A DNA stretch of 7,928 nucleotides from Acidilobaceae archaeon (GTDB taxonomy: Archaea; Thermoproteota; Thermoprotei_A; Sulfolobales; Acidilobaceae), in NCBI GenBank assembly GCA_027057815.1, contig JALURD010000245.1, forward strand, positions 1 to 7,928. The letters are read 5' to 3'. Below are positions 1 to 6,000 of this stretch, piece by piece. The notes below the pieces were generated by a model. It did no database searches. It saw nothing but the letters and a program-made list of their open reading frames with translations, and was not told the origin of the DNA. Each line of letters starts with the position of its first letter. Position 1 is the stretch's first letter. Made by a program: the position numbers and the translations under genes.

Positions 1-1
1 G

Positions 2-319
2 GAGTACGCCGTAGATGTTTTAGGTGTAGAGGTGACCAGGGTTGAAGATCTCACTGAGAATCTCAAGGTTACTAGGGCCTCCGCTGGAACCGTGGCTTTC
101 ACCATAGTTACTAACATAAAGAATATACGCGTCGGCGAGGTTAGAGCCGCAGCAATCCTGCCGCCAGTCGAGTTCCATGGAGTGATAAGCGAGGCCATGT
201 ATTCCAGCGACCCCATTGAGGAGAGGTACGTCGGCAAGAGGGTCCCGAGCAGGCTCCTCCACGGCGAGCTGGCGTCGATGGTAATAAGGATCGTAGATTC
301 TGTTACAAGGCAACGTTAG
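2..319 (+). CDS. tRNA-binding OB-fold-like protein, 3' part only
   Basis: The reading frame is open from the left edge and ends at TAG 317-319, giving the last 105 residues; the true start lies outside the window (the GTG at 32 is internal, since the frame continues upstream as EYAVDVLGVE). The visible part has the look of the tRNA-binding OB fold found at the C-terminus of methionyl-tRNA synthetases and in CsaA/Trbp111: a beta strand ending in LKV, then TIVTN, then VGEVRAAAILPP, then F-H-G-V-I-S-E-A-M, which matches the family's 'G-(V/I)-x-S-E-G-M' loop. Such proteins bind the outer corner of tRNA, either as free dimers or as an MetRS accessory subunit. A hydrophilic tail of about 40 residues follows the SEAM motif. 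The assignment rests on motif memory only, so a different OB-fold protein is possible. Its 3' end overlaps the convergent PP-loop gene by 4 nt. Confidence 0.5.
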   Translation, partial: EYAVDVLGVEVTRVEDLTENLKVTRASAGTVAFTIVTNIKNIRVGEVRAAAILPPVEFHGVISEAMYSSDPIEERYVGKRVPSRLLHGELASMVIRIVDSVTRQR

Positions 320-1707
320 ACTGTACACATGCATGGCACGTCTCCGGCTTTCAGGAGCCCCTTTCTCTTGGCGTCGAGGAATAGCTCTATTAGCTTCCCG
401 TGACCCGGCTTCCGGGAGAGTATCCGGTCGATTACACCCGCTTTCTTCATAACGTTTATCTCCCAACTCCTCAGGCTATAGCATATGTAGCAGCCTATCC
501 TGTAGAATCCAGCCTCATATAAGGTGTTGAGTCTGAGGCCCTTTGAGAGTATGTAGAGCTGGGTGTGAGCGCCACCCCAAAGTTTGAGCGGTGAAAGAAC
601 CGGCAGGCCTGTCGCCTGGTCCGGCCTCACTGGCGGCCTCTTGTATCTCCTCTCACTCTCTGCATCCCTGTCCCCAGTGATTATCACGGTCTTACCGCGG
701 GCGGCCTTCTCGAATCCCCGCCTCAGGGCATCAAGTTTCCTACCCGTGCACCATCTGTCATCCGGGTTGGGTAGAGGCATGCCTTCCTCTAGGAGCCCCT
801 TATCCACTCCAGCCTCCTCCACTAGTAGGTTCACGCCGAGCTTTGACGCGTATTCCTCCACGTACTCTCTATTCTCCGGGAAGTCTATCCCTGTGTCAAC
901 GTGAACGGCAACCACGCTATCCTTGCCATACGCGGCTAGGGCTACGAGGAGGGCTGCGGTCGAGTCCTTACCACCACTCCACGGGACTATGACTGTGTCC
1001 GGGTCGGGCGCCACGCTCCTCAGCCATTCAACGGCGTGTCTCTCAAGAATCTCTAGTATGGGCCTATTGGCCTCTATGACTTCCTCGATGCTCACATTAT
1101 GAGGCCTTGCCTGCCTGTTAGGCTTCCCTCGGGGCGCCGGTGAGTCGTCATCCATTATAATCTCTCCGACCTGCTCGGAGCCGCTGTAGACAACGTGCCT
1201 CCCACCCTTGTCCTTATAGAGTAATGGGAGGTCGCCAGTGTTCTTCATCAGGAATAATGAGAGGAGCCTTGCCCCCCTGCCTTGGAGGAAGAAGTTGTCG
1301 CCTAGGAGCGTGTAGGGTATACCCGGCAATTCTATACCGCCCAAGCCGTTGGAGAGGAGGTACCTGTGCCCATCCCAGTAGGCTGATAGTCTCACTCTAG
1401 CCCGTGCCTGGCCCAAGTAGCCGTATATAGCTTCTACAGTGTTATTTCTAACTCTCGCGGCCCGGGTCACTATCACTGATGAGAACGGGGGAAGCTCGCC
1501 TGCCACGCGGTCGGCTACGTCTGAGTCCTCCCTGCCTAGAAGTATAAACGTGAAGGGCTCTAGTGAGTCCAGTATGGCATCAACTAACTTGTCTCCACGG
1601 GCCCCCTGCAGGGTCTCCACTCTAACGTCCCAGCCTGGCATGAATATCCTCAATGCCGCCTCTACTGCCCTTGCGTCTCGCCTGCTCCTAACAAGGACCC
1701 TGAACAC
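316..1707 (-). CDS. PAPS reductase-like PP-loop ATPase with Cys-rich C-terminal half
   Basis: 463 residues, member of the adenylating PP-loop group (COG0175: PAPS reductase/sulfotransferase/FAD synthetase-like). The catalytic domain starts near residue 235: PP-loop SGGKDST (244-250) binds ATP or a nucleotide sulfate; DTGIDFPE (271-278) and RWCTGRK (318-324) are the following family motifs; GDRDAES (345-351) is a further conserved-looking loop; GCYIC (405-409) and a terminal PCMC (458-461) add cysteines. Residues 1-230 form a separate N-terminal region with no family I can name with certainty; a PUA-like or RNA-binding role would be a guess. Crenarchaeal members are often annotated as PAPS reductases, but sulfur transfer to RNA or a cofactor is equally possible. 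Start: GTG at 1707, with AAGGGG about 9 nt upstream; no better start is seen before it. TAA stop at 318-316. It stands alone, divergent from the transporter genes. Family confident; substrate unknown. Confidence 0.85.
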   Translation of the reverse strand: MFRVLVRSRRDARAVEAALRIFMPGWDVRVETLQGARGDKLVDAILDSLEPFTFILLGREDSDVADRVAGELPPFSSVIVTRAARVRNNTVEAIYGYLGQARARVRLSAYWDGHRYLLSNGLGGIELPGIPYTLLGDNFFLQGRGARLLSLFLMKNTGDLPLLYKDKGGRHVVYSGSEQVGEIIMDDDSPAPRGKPNRQARPHNVSIEEVIEANRPILEILERHAVEWLRSVAPDPDTVIVPWSGGKDSTAALLVALAAYGKDSVVAVHVDTGIDFPENREYVEEYASKLGVNLLVEEAGVDKGLLEEGMPLPNPDDRWCTGRKLDALRRGFEKAARGKTVIITGDRDAESERRYKRPPVRPDQATGLPVLSPLKLWGGAHTQLYILSKGLRLNTLYEAGFYRIGCYICYSLRSWEINVMKKAGVIDRILSRKPGHGKLIELFLDAKRKGLLKAGDVPCMCTV

Positions 1708-1747
1708 TCCCAGTGGCCCCTTGAGGCTCTTAGTGGGTGTTTGAAGC

Positions 1748-1755
1748 CTAAATAC
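1748..1755 (-). promoter_or_regulatory. possible TATA box of the PP-loop gene
   Basis: Read on the minus strand this is GTATTTAG, about 45 nt before the GTG start. A start of transcription some 25 nt downstream would leave a leader of about 20 nt that just includes the AAGGGG ribosome site. No convincing BRE precedes it, so the call is weak. Confidence 0.25.
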
Positions 1756-1786
1756 GGCAGTCGGGAGCCCGGGATTAGACGGCTGG

Positions 1787-1901
1787 AGGATTAATCCTTA
1801 GGCGAAGACCTAATCTATTCCCCTAGTCCCACCACATTATTCTTCATGTATGGAAATATTACTACACGTGTTCTTAGATTAACTAATATCAGAATATATT
1901 C
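1787..1901. promoter_or_regulatory. divergent regulatory region with palindromes and a direct repeat
   Basis: This is the AT-rich core of the 290-nt gap between the divergent PP-loop and binding-protein genes; no gene or RNA was recognised in it. It contains a perfect 12-bp palindrome AGGATTAATCCT (1787-1798), an adjoining inverted repeat TTAGG-6nt-CCTAA (1798-1813), ACACGTGT (1864-1871) and GAATATATTC (1892-1901). A near-direct repeat, TATTCCCCTAGT (1816-1827) and TATTCCCTAGT (1897-1907), is spaced about 80 bp apart, the second copy lying just upstream of the BRE. Such symmetrical sites are the usual targets of archaeal Lrp/AsnC or other helix-turn-helix regulators, and amino-acid transporters are typical Lrp-family targets; that link is inference. 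Short palindromes also arise by chance in AT-rich DNA. Confidence 0.35.
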
Positions 1902-1924
1902 CCTAGTTTCCTAATAGTGCAAGG

Positions 1925-1939
1925 CGAAACATTTTTAAT
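1925..1939 (+). promoter_or_regulatory. BRE/TATA promoter of the binding-protein gene
   Basis: CGAAAC (1925-1930) fits the archaeal BRE and is directly followed by ATTTTTAAT (1931-1939), a good TATA box. Transcription should begin about 25 nt downstream, near 1960-1965, giving a leader of roughly 35 nt with the ribosome site at its end. This is the best promoter in the window and is likely to drive the transporter genes. Confidence 0.65.
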
Positions 1940-1983
1940 TATGGGAGACGCGGAGGCCGGCAGGTTTAGGGTACACACCCGGA

Positions 1984-1992
1984 GAGGGGTGT
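1984..1992 (+). promoter_or_regulatory. ribosome binding site of the binding-protein gene
   Basis: GAGGGGTGT matches the anti-SD of archaeal 16S rRNA. Two in-frame GTG codons follow, at 1995 and 1998. The GGTGT core ends 5 nt before 1998 but only 2 nt before 1995; because 5-6 nt is the spacing at the downstream junctions, 1998 is preferred. Confidence 0.5.
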
Positions 1993-1997
1993 GAGTG

Positions 1998-3365
1998 GTG
2001 GCTGACACGAAGCTTGCCATTAGCGTAATAGTCATTGCAATCATAGTAATAGGGGCAGCTTACTTCCTAGCGAGAGGAGGCGGAGGCGCCGCTGAGACTA
2101 CAAGCCCAACCCCTACCACTTCTGCACCACAGACAACTACTGCACCAGCGGCTACTACCACTTCTGCACCGGCACAGACAACTACTCAACAGCAGGTGAC
2201 CGTGATCAAGATTGGTGCCCTCTTGCCCTTGACCGGCGATCTTGCAACCTTCGGCAAGGCTAACAAGGAAGCGGTACTCCTTGCAGCCGAGGATGTTAAC
2301 AAGTACTTGGAGCAGAAGGGTGCTAACTGGAGGATAGAGGTCCAAGTAGTCGACACAGCCACTGATCCAGCTACCGCTAAGGACAGGTTCGACGCCTTAT
2401 ACCAGCAGGGTGTAAAATTCTTCATCGGCCCCATGAGCAGCGCCGAGCTTAGCCAGATCGTCAACCTCATACAGCAGGGCTACAAGGCCGTAGTGATAAG
2501 CCAGTCAAGCACTGCTCCAAGCCTTGCACTTAAGGACACGGTCTTCAGGTTCCCACCGCCTGACGAGTTCCAGGGCAAGGTACTCGCAAAGCTCTATGAG
2601 GCTGATGGAGTCACCCACGTGATTATAGTGTACAGGAACGATGACTGGGGCAGCGGGCTTGCAGGCTTTGTAGAGCAGTACTTCACCGAGGCCGGCGGCA
2701 CCGTGGCAGATAAGATACCATACGATCCCCAGGCCGCGAACTTCGCCAACGTAGTTGAGCAGATAAAGAACGACGTCGAGAACCTGCTCAATCAGGGGGT
2801 CCCAGCTGAGAAGATAGGTGTCGAGCTAATAGCATTCGAGGAGGCGGCCAACATACTGGAGCTAGCCAACAACTATGATGTGCTGAAGCAAGTTAAGTGG
2901 TATGGGAGCGACGGTACTGCACTCAGCCAGACAGTAATACAGAGCCCCGGCGCCGCGGAGTTCGCCGCCACGGTTAAGTGGAAGAATACCATCACCTTCT
3001 CTGTGACCGACAAGACTGGCGAGGTGTTCTGTAAACTCAAGGAGAGAGTCGGCTACACTCCCGACCCCTACAGCCTCATAGCCTACGACGCAGTGTGGGT
3101 ACTAGCCCTTGCTATCGAGAAGGCGGGAGGCCCCGGTGCTAGCGTCGACGCGGTAGCCCAGGCTGTACCACAGGTACTACAAGAGTACGTAGGCGTCTCC
3201 GGCAAGATTGTGCTTAACCAGTTCGGCGACAGGGCAGGCTCAGACTATGGAATATTCGAGGTAGTGAAGACCGCCGGCGGGTACGAGTGGAAGCTAACTG
3301 AGATCTACAGGTTCGAGACGGACGCTATAGAGCCCGTGCAGGGCAACCCGCTTTCGTGCGGATAG
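1998..3365 (+). CDS. livJ: branched-chain amino acid-type ABC transporter, substrate-binding protein
   Basis: 455 residues (456 if the GTG at 1995 is used). It captures the substrate outside the membrane and hands it to LivH/LivM. Residues about 6-25 are one hydrophobic helix with no lipobox Cys, so the protein is probably membrane-anchored or cleaved by an archaeal peptidase. Residues about 33-66 are a Thr/Ser/Pro/Ala/Gln linker, typical of archaeal surface binding proteins and probably glycosylated. From about residue 68 the type I periplasmic-binding fold begins: IKIGALLPLTGDLATFG, then FFIGPMSSAE, VISQSSTAPSLA (ligand-contacting Ser/Thr loop in this family) and RNDDWGSGL, then the second lobe and LIAYDAVWVLA. 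Only two cysteines occur, 345 and 454. The family also binds amides, urea and other amino acids, so specificity is not settled. First gene of the transporter block, with its own promoter; a 126-nt gap separates it from livG. Confidence 0.9.
   Translation: MADTKLAISVIVIAIIVIGAAYFLARGGGGAAETTSPTPTTSAPQTTTAPAATTTSAPAQTTTQQQVTVIKIGALLPLTGDLATFGKANKEAVLLAAEDVNKYLEQKGANWRIEVQVVDTATDPATAKDRFDALYQQGVKFFIGPMSSAELSQIVNLIQQGYKAVVISQSSTAPSLALKDTVFRFPPPDEFQGKVLAKLYEADGVTHVIIVYRNDDWGSGLAGFVEQYFTEAGGTVADKIPYDPQAANFANVVEQIKNDVENLLNQGVPAEKIGVELIAFEEAANILELANNYDVLKQVKWYGSDGTALSQTVIQSPGAAEFAATVKWKNTITFSVTDKTGEVFCKLKERVGYTPDPYSLIAYDAVWVLALAIEKAGGPGASVDAVAQAVPQVLQEYVGVSGKIVLNQFGDRAGSDYGIFEVVKTAGGYEWKLTEIYRFETDAIEPVQGNPLSCG
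2113..2186 (+). repeat. imperfect tandem repeat encoding the Thr/Pro linker
   Basis: Copy 1 (2113-2141) and copy 2 (2155-2186) share the halves CTACCACTTCTGCACC and CACAGACAACTACT (sharing the joining C in copy 1) and differ by a 3-nt insertion (GGC), so the reading frame is kept. They encode the repeated TTSAP...QTTT unit of the linker. The near identity at DNA level, including synonymous positions, points to a recent duplication rather than mere low complexity. Confidence 0.7.
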
Positions 3366-3400
3366 CTCTCCTTGAGGTGGACTTTCAATTCCTCCCACCC

Positions 3401-3410
3401 CATTTTTAAC
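3401..3410 (+). promoter_or_regulatory. TATA-like or terminator-like T-rich element before livG
   Basis: CATTTTTAAC sits 36 nt after the livJ stop and 82 nt before the livG start. It shares CATTTTTAA with the livJ promoter, so it may be a second TATA box giving a leader of about 60 nt. The flank upstream is C-rich (CCCACCC) and lacks a BRE, and a T5 run after a gene can also act as an archaeal terminator. Either reading, or partial termination between livJ and livG, is possible. Confidence 0.35.
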
Positions 3411-3475
3411 CTCGCCCCCTGTGGAGGGTTCTGTTTACCTGAGTAGGGGTGAGTGAATAGGTAACATTTGGCGTG

Positions 3476-3483
3476 GAGGGGTG
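3476..3483 (+). promoter_or_regulatory. ribosome binding site that sets the livG start
   Basis: GAGGGGTG lies 8 nt before the GTG at 3492. A longer frame could begin at TTG 3468, but that would place this SD site inside the coding sequence and add eight residues (TTG-A-W-R-G-G-V-W) not expected in the family. Confidence 0.65.
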
Positions 3484-3491
3484 GAGTTTGG

Positions 3492-4253
3492 GTGAATGTT
3501 ATACTTGAGACAAGGGGGCTCGTAAAGAAGTTCGGTGAGCTCAGGGCACTGGACGGGGTCGACATAAGAGTTCCCCGCGGCAAGATCACACTATTAATAG
3601 GCCCCAATGGGAGTGGCAAAACTACATTAATTAACGTAGTTAGTGGAGTATACAAGGCCGACGCCGGCAAGATAATACTCGACGGCGAGGATATCACCGA
3701 GCTCCCGCCCTACGAGAGATTCAAGAGAGGACTCGTCAGGTCATTCCAGGTGCCAAGACTATTCGCGGGCTTGGCTGTTGTCGAGAATACGGCATTTGCG
3801 AGATACGGGAACCCTGGCGAGGGGGTTATCAGTGGCCTCTTCAGGAGACTGTGGAGGCCTTTCGAAGAAGAGACCGTCAGGCGTGCCGTGAGAATGCTTT
3901 CCTTCACCCGCATCAGGCACCTATGGGACCGCAGGCCTGGGGAGCTGAGCGGCGGCCAGATGAAGCTACTCGAGATAGCCAGGGTGCTTATGCCGGACAA
4001 CCCAAAGGTCATACTGATGGACGAGCCGACGGCGGGCGTTAACCCAACGCTTGCCCACGAAATATTCAAGTTCATAAGGAATATGAGGGATGAGTATGAC
4101 CTGACCTTTCTCATAATAGAGCATAGGCTAGACATTGCAGTGGACTACGCTGACTATGCCTATGCCATGGCCTTCGGGAAGGTAATAGCGGAAGGTGATC
4201 CCCGCGATGTACTGGAGCACCCCAAGGTTATTGAGAGCTACCTTGGGGGGTGA
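3492..4253 (+). CDS. livG: branched-chain amino acid-type ABC transporter ATPase LivG
   Basis: 253 residues, close to the 255 of E. coli LivG. Cytoplasmic ATPase subunit; with LivF it forms the nucleotide-binding pair that powers import. All ABC motifs are intact: Walker A GPNGSGKT (37-44), Q-loop in RSFQVPRLF (Gln86), signature LSGGQ (152-156), Walker B VILMDEP (173-179) and H-loop Glu-His (210-211). The RSFQ/VPRLF block and the position before livF mark it as LivG rather than LivF. The extra segment of about 20 residues between the Q-loop and the signature (GNPGEGVISGLFRRLWRP region) is a LivG trait. The start is fixed by the SD at 3476-3483. Its TGA stop forms part of the SD of livF. No defects seen. 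Confidence 0.93.
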   Translation: MNVILETRGLVKKFGELRALDGVDIRVPRGKITLLIGPNGSGKTTLINVVSGVYKADAGKIILDGEDITELPPYERFKRGLVRSFQVPRLFAGLAVVENTAFARYGNPGEGVISGLFRRLWRPFEEETVRRAVRMLSFTRIRHLWDRRPGELSGGQMKLLEIARVLMPDNPKVILMDEPTAGVNPTLAHEIFKFIRNMRDEYDLTFLIIEHRLDIAVDYADYAYAMAFGKVIAEGDPRDVLEHPKVIESYLGG

Positions 4254-4256
4254 GGT
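4248..4256 (+). promoter_or_regulatory. SD of livF containing the livG stop codon
   Basis: GGGTGAGGT includes the livG stop TGA (4251-4253); the GGTGA core ends 5 nt before GTG 4259. This supports translational coupling of the two ATPases. Confidence 0.6.
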
Positions 4257-4258
4257 AA

Positions 4259-4981
4259 GTGGCGGGTGTTACACTAAGAACCCAGGCCCTGAACGCTGGG
4301 TATGGACGCTTCCACATAATATTTGATATAGACCTGGAAGTTAGGAGGGGAGAGATCCTAGTCATAGTCGGGCCCAACGGCAGTGGAAAGAGTACACTAC
4401 TTAAGACTCTCTTCGGCCTCACTAAGGTTTACTCTGGCAGGGTCGAGTTTGAGGGGAACGACATCACCAAGCTTCCTCCACACGCTAGGGCAAGACTTGG
4501 GATAGCGTATCTACCCCAGACGAATAACATCTTCGCGGAGCTGACCGTACGCGAGAACCTTAAGATGGCCGGGTACAAGCTGAGGCCGGAGATTGTTGAG
4601 GAGAGGACCAGGGAGGTCCTAGAGCTATTCCCCTTTCTGAAGGAGAAGCTCAACTCGAAGGCTAAGACTCTGAGTGGCGGGCAGAGGCAGCTTCTAGCAA
4701 TGGCCATGGCCTTGATCAGGAGGCCCAGGCTCCTAATGTTTGACGAGCCCACAGCAGGCCTGGCACCCAAGGCTGCCAAAGAGGTAGTTGACAGGATTCT
4801 CTGGCTGAGGGATGAGCTGGGTAAGACCGTGATCTGGGTGGAGCAGAACGCTAAGCTAGCCTTGGAGAAGGGGGACAGCGCTGTTCTCATGGTCTCAGGC
4901 CGGGTAGCATACGCTGGCCCCGCCAGCGATCTCCTAGCAGACAAGGATCTCGGCAAGAGGTATTTGGGGCTCAAGGGGTGA
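4259..4981 (+). CDS. livF: branched-chain amino acid-type ABC transporter ATPase LivF
   Basis: 240 residues, compared with 237 in E. coli LivF. Second ATPase of the importer, working as a heterodimer with LivG on the cytoplasmic face of LivH/LivM. Motifs: Walker A GPNGSGKS (38-45), Q-loop YLPQ (84-87), signature LSGGQ (138-142), Walker B RLLMFDEP (157-164). The H-loop reads V-E-Q-N (194-197), with Gln where most ABC ATPases have His. This substitution is normal for LivF and helps tell it from LivG, which keeps its His here. The 'GIAYLPQTNNIFAELTVRENL' stretch (81-101) is also LivF-like. GTG start placed by the GGTGA core 5 nt upstream. The TGA stop (4979-4981) lies within the SD of livH. Confidence 0.93.
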   Translation: MAGVTLRTQALNAGYGRFHIIFDIDLEVRRGEILVIVGPNGSGKSTLLKTLFGLTKVYSGRVEFEGNDITKLPPHARARLGIAYLPQTNNIFAELTVRENLKMAGYKLRPEIVEERTREVLELFPFLKEKLNSKAKTLSGGQRQLLAMAMALIRRPRLLMFDEPTAGLAPKAAKEVVDRILWLRDELGKTVIWVEQNAKLALEKGDSAVLMVSGRVAYAGPASDLLADKDLGKRYLGLKG

Positions 4982-4982
4982 G
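4975..4982 (+). promoter_or_regulatory. SD of livH containing the livF stop codon
   Basis: GGGGTGAG carries the livF stop TGA (4979-4981); the GGTGA core ends 5 nt before ATG 4987. The alternative GTG at 4978 lies inside this site and has no SD of its own. Confidence 0.6.
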
Positions 4983-4986
4983 AGCC

Positions 4987-5994
4987 ATGGCCATCCTTCC
5001 AGGGTTCACATACACCCTCAACAGTATTGCATACGCAGCGGCGATAGGACTCCTAAGCATGGGACTCACCCTGACGTACATGACAACGAGGGTTCCCAAC
5101 TTCGCCCACGCCACGATAGGCATGATAGGATCGGTGGTCATGCTATTCCTGATCGACAGAGTGTTCTACGATAACCCGGGCTGGACGCTATTCCTGGCAG
5201 GACCGCTACTGGGGGGCCTCGCGGCTGCCGCTTTCAGCGTGTTCATGTACGTGGCCATATTGAGGCCCTTAGCCAATAGAGGGAACACCATTATAGGCCT
5301 CATGATAGCAACCCTTGCAGTCGACATAATACTCCTAAACATACTCACGCTCATATTAAACGAGGTTCCAGGCAAGAATATACCAAAACTGATAGGTGCC
5401 CCCATAATCGGCTTCCAGCCCAAGATAAAAATCGGCAACTGGGTAATCGACTCATACACAATCGTGCTACCGCTGGCCGCCGCAGTCCTCGCAGTAGCCT
5501 TCCACCTATTCCTCACACGGACGAGCTTCGGCGTAGCCATGAGAGCCACTATAGAGAACCCTGACCTCGCCAGCGCCATGGGAGTCAATGTTAGCCTAGT
5601 CTACACTGTCTCATGGGCCGTCAGCGGGTTCCTGGCCGGAGTCGCCGGAGCACTCATGGCGTTCGCATTCAAGGGCGTGGACCCCGCCGTCTCGGCGCTA
5701 ATCATAGTCACGGTATTCGCTGGGAGCATAGTCGGCGGCCTAGCCAGCGTTTACTGGGGCCTCCTAGGCGGCTTCATAGTAGGCCTTGCGGAGAAGATAG
5801 GGACCACTATGATAAACAACATCTACAAGGCACTATTCGTGGCGCACCTAGGCTTCCCCAACATCTCACTAGTGAATTACGAGAAAGTCATGAGTCTAGG
5901 CTTAGTCGTACTGGTCCTCCTCTACGCTCCGAGGGGGCTCGCTGGCGTCGACTGGGGCAGGCTCGCCTCTAGGCTAGGCTTGAGGAGGGGGTGA
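4987..5994 (+). CDS. livH: branched-chain amino acid-type ABC transporter permease LivH
   Basis: 335 residues (338 if started at GTG 4978, which overlaps the livF stop; ATG 4987 is preferred because the SD sits 5 nt before it). Polytopic membrane protein that forms half of the substrate channel. About eight hydrophobic segments are visible, near residues 9-31, 40-57, 67-92, 101-125, 154-175, 204-229, 234-275 (probably two) and 301-314. Family marks: N-terminal 'SMGLTLTY', 'VPNFAH' (37-42), 'ILRPLANRG' (91-99), and the cytoplasmic coupling loop RTSFGVAMRA...ASAMGVN (178-201) that contacts the ATPase, followed by SGFLAGVAGAL. The C-terminus YAPRGLAG is the usual LivH-type ending. Somewhat longer than E. 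coli LivH (308), partly through the loop at 125-155. Overlaps or abuts neighbours on both sides within the operon. Confidence 0.92.
   Translation: MAILPGFTYTLNSIAYAAAIGLLSMGLTLTYMTTRVPNFAHATIGMIGSVVMLFLIDRVFYDNPGWTLFLAGPLLGGLAAAAFSVFMYVAILRPLANRGNTIIGLMIATLAVDIILLNILTLILNEVPGKNIPKLIGAPIIGFQPKIKIGNWVIDSYTIVLPLAAAVLAVAFHLFLTRTSFGVAMRATIENPDLASAMGVNVSLVYTVSWAVSGFLAGVAGALMAFAFKGVDPAVSALIIVTVFAGSIVGGLASVYWGLLGGFIVGLAEKIGTTMINNIYKALFVAHLGFPNISLVNYEKVMSLGLVVLVLLYAPRGLAGVDWGRLASRLGLRRG
5984..5994 (+). promoter_or_regulatory. SD of livM containing the livH stop codon
   Basis: GGAGGGGGTGA ends with the livH stop TGA (5992-5994). The core ends 6 nt before TTG 6001 and 9 nt before GTG 6004, so TTG is favoured slightly. 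The ATG at 5996 is in another frame. Confidence 0.55.
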
Positions 5995-6000
5995 CATGGG

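Noticed and set aside
20..466. 148-codon minus-strand open frame
   Set aside because: It spans the convergent overlap, antisense to the OB-fold gene and in another frame of the PP-loop gene; the protein is low in hydrophobic core and resembles no family.
584..904. Plus-strand open frame of 106 codons inside the PP-loop gene
   Set aside because: Ser/Pro/Arg-rich shadow opposite a gene with clear catalytic motifs; no ribosome site.
1472..1480. C-box-like CTGATGA that could mark a C/D box sRNA
   Set aside because: It lacks the purine at the first position, has no properly spaced D/C'/D' boxes and lies antisense inside the PP-loop coding region.
1761..1815. Possible tRNA or small structured RNA, suggested by GGGAGCCCGGGATTAG
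   Set aside because: No cloverleaf, no T-arm GTTC-type loop and no anticodon arm could be assembled on either strand; only short palindromes remain.
3421..3467. Tiny leader peptide in the livG leader (GTG-AGT-GAA-TAG at 3450)
   Set aside because: Three codons with an SD-like stretch; too short and without regulatory codons to support an attenuator.
3468..3491. TTG 3468 as the livG start
   Set aside because: It would place the SD site inside the gene and add eight residues (TTG-A-W-R-G-G-V-W) foreign to LivG; GTG 3492 has a correctly spaced SD.
3710..4135. Minus-strand open frame of 141 codons opposite livG
   Set aside because: Antisense shadow of a well-conserved ATPase; composition reflects the reverse complement of its codons. 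Similar shadows opposite livF (4429-4974) and livH (5166-5588) were dismissed for the same reason.
4840..4850. Gln in place of the H-loop His of the second ATPase as a defect
   Set aside because: V-E-Q-N is the normal LivF sequence at this site, not a loss-of-function change.
5613..5972. Plus-strand open frame of 119 codons inside livH
   Set aside because: Arg/His/Gly-rich +1-frame shadow; livH is intact through the region, so there is no frameshift or overlapping gene.
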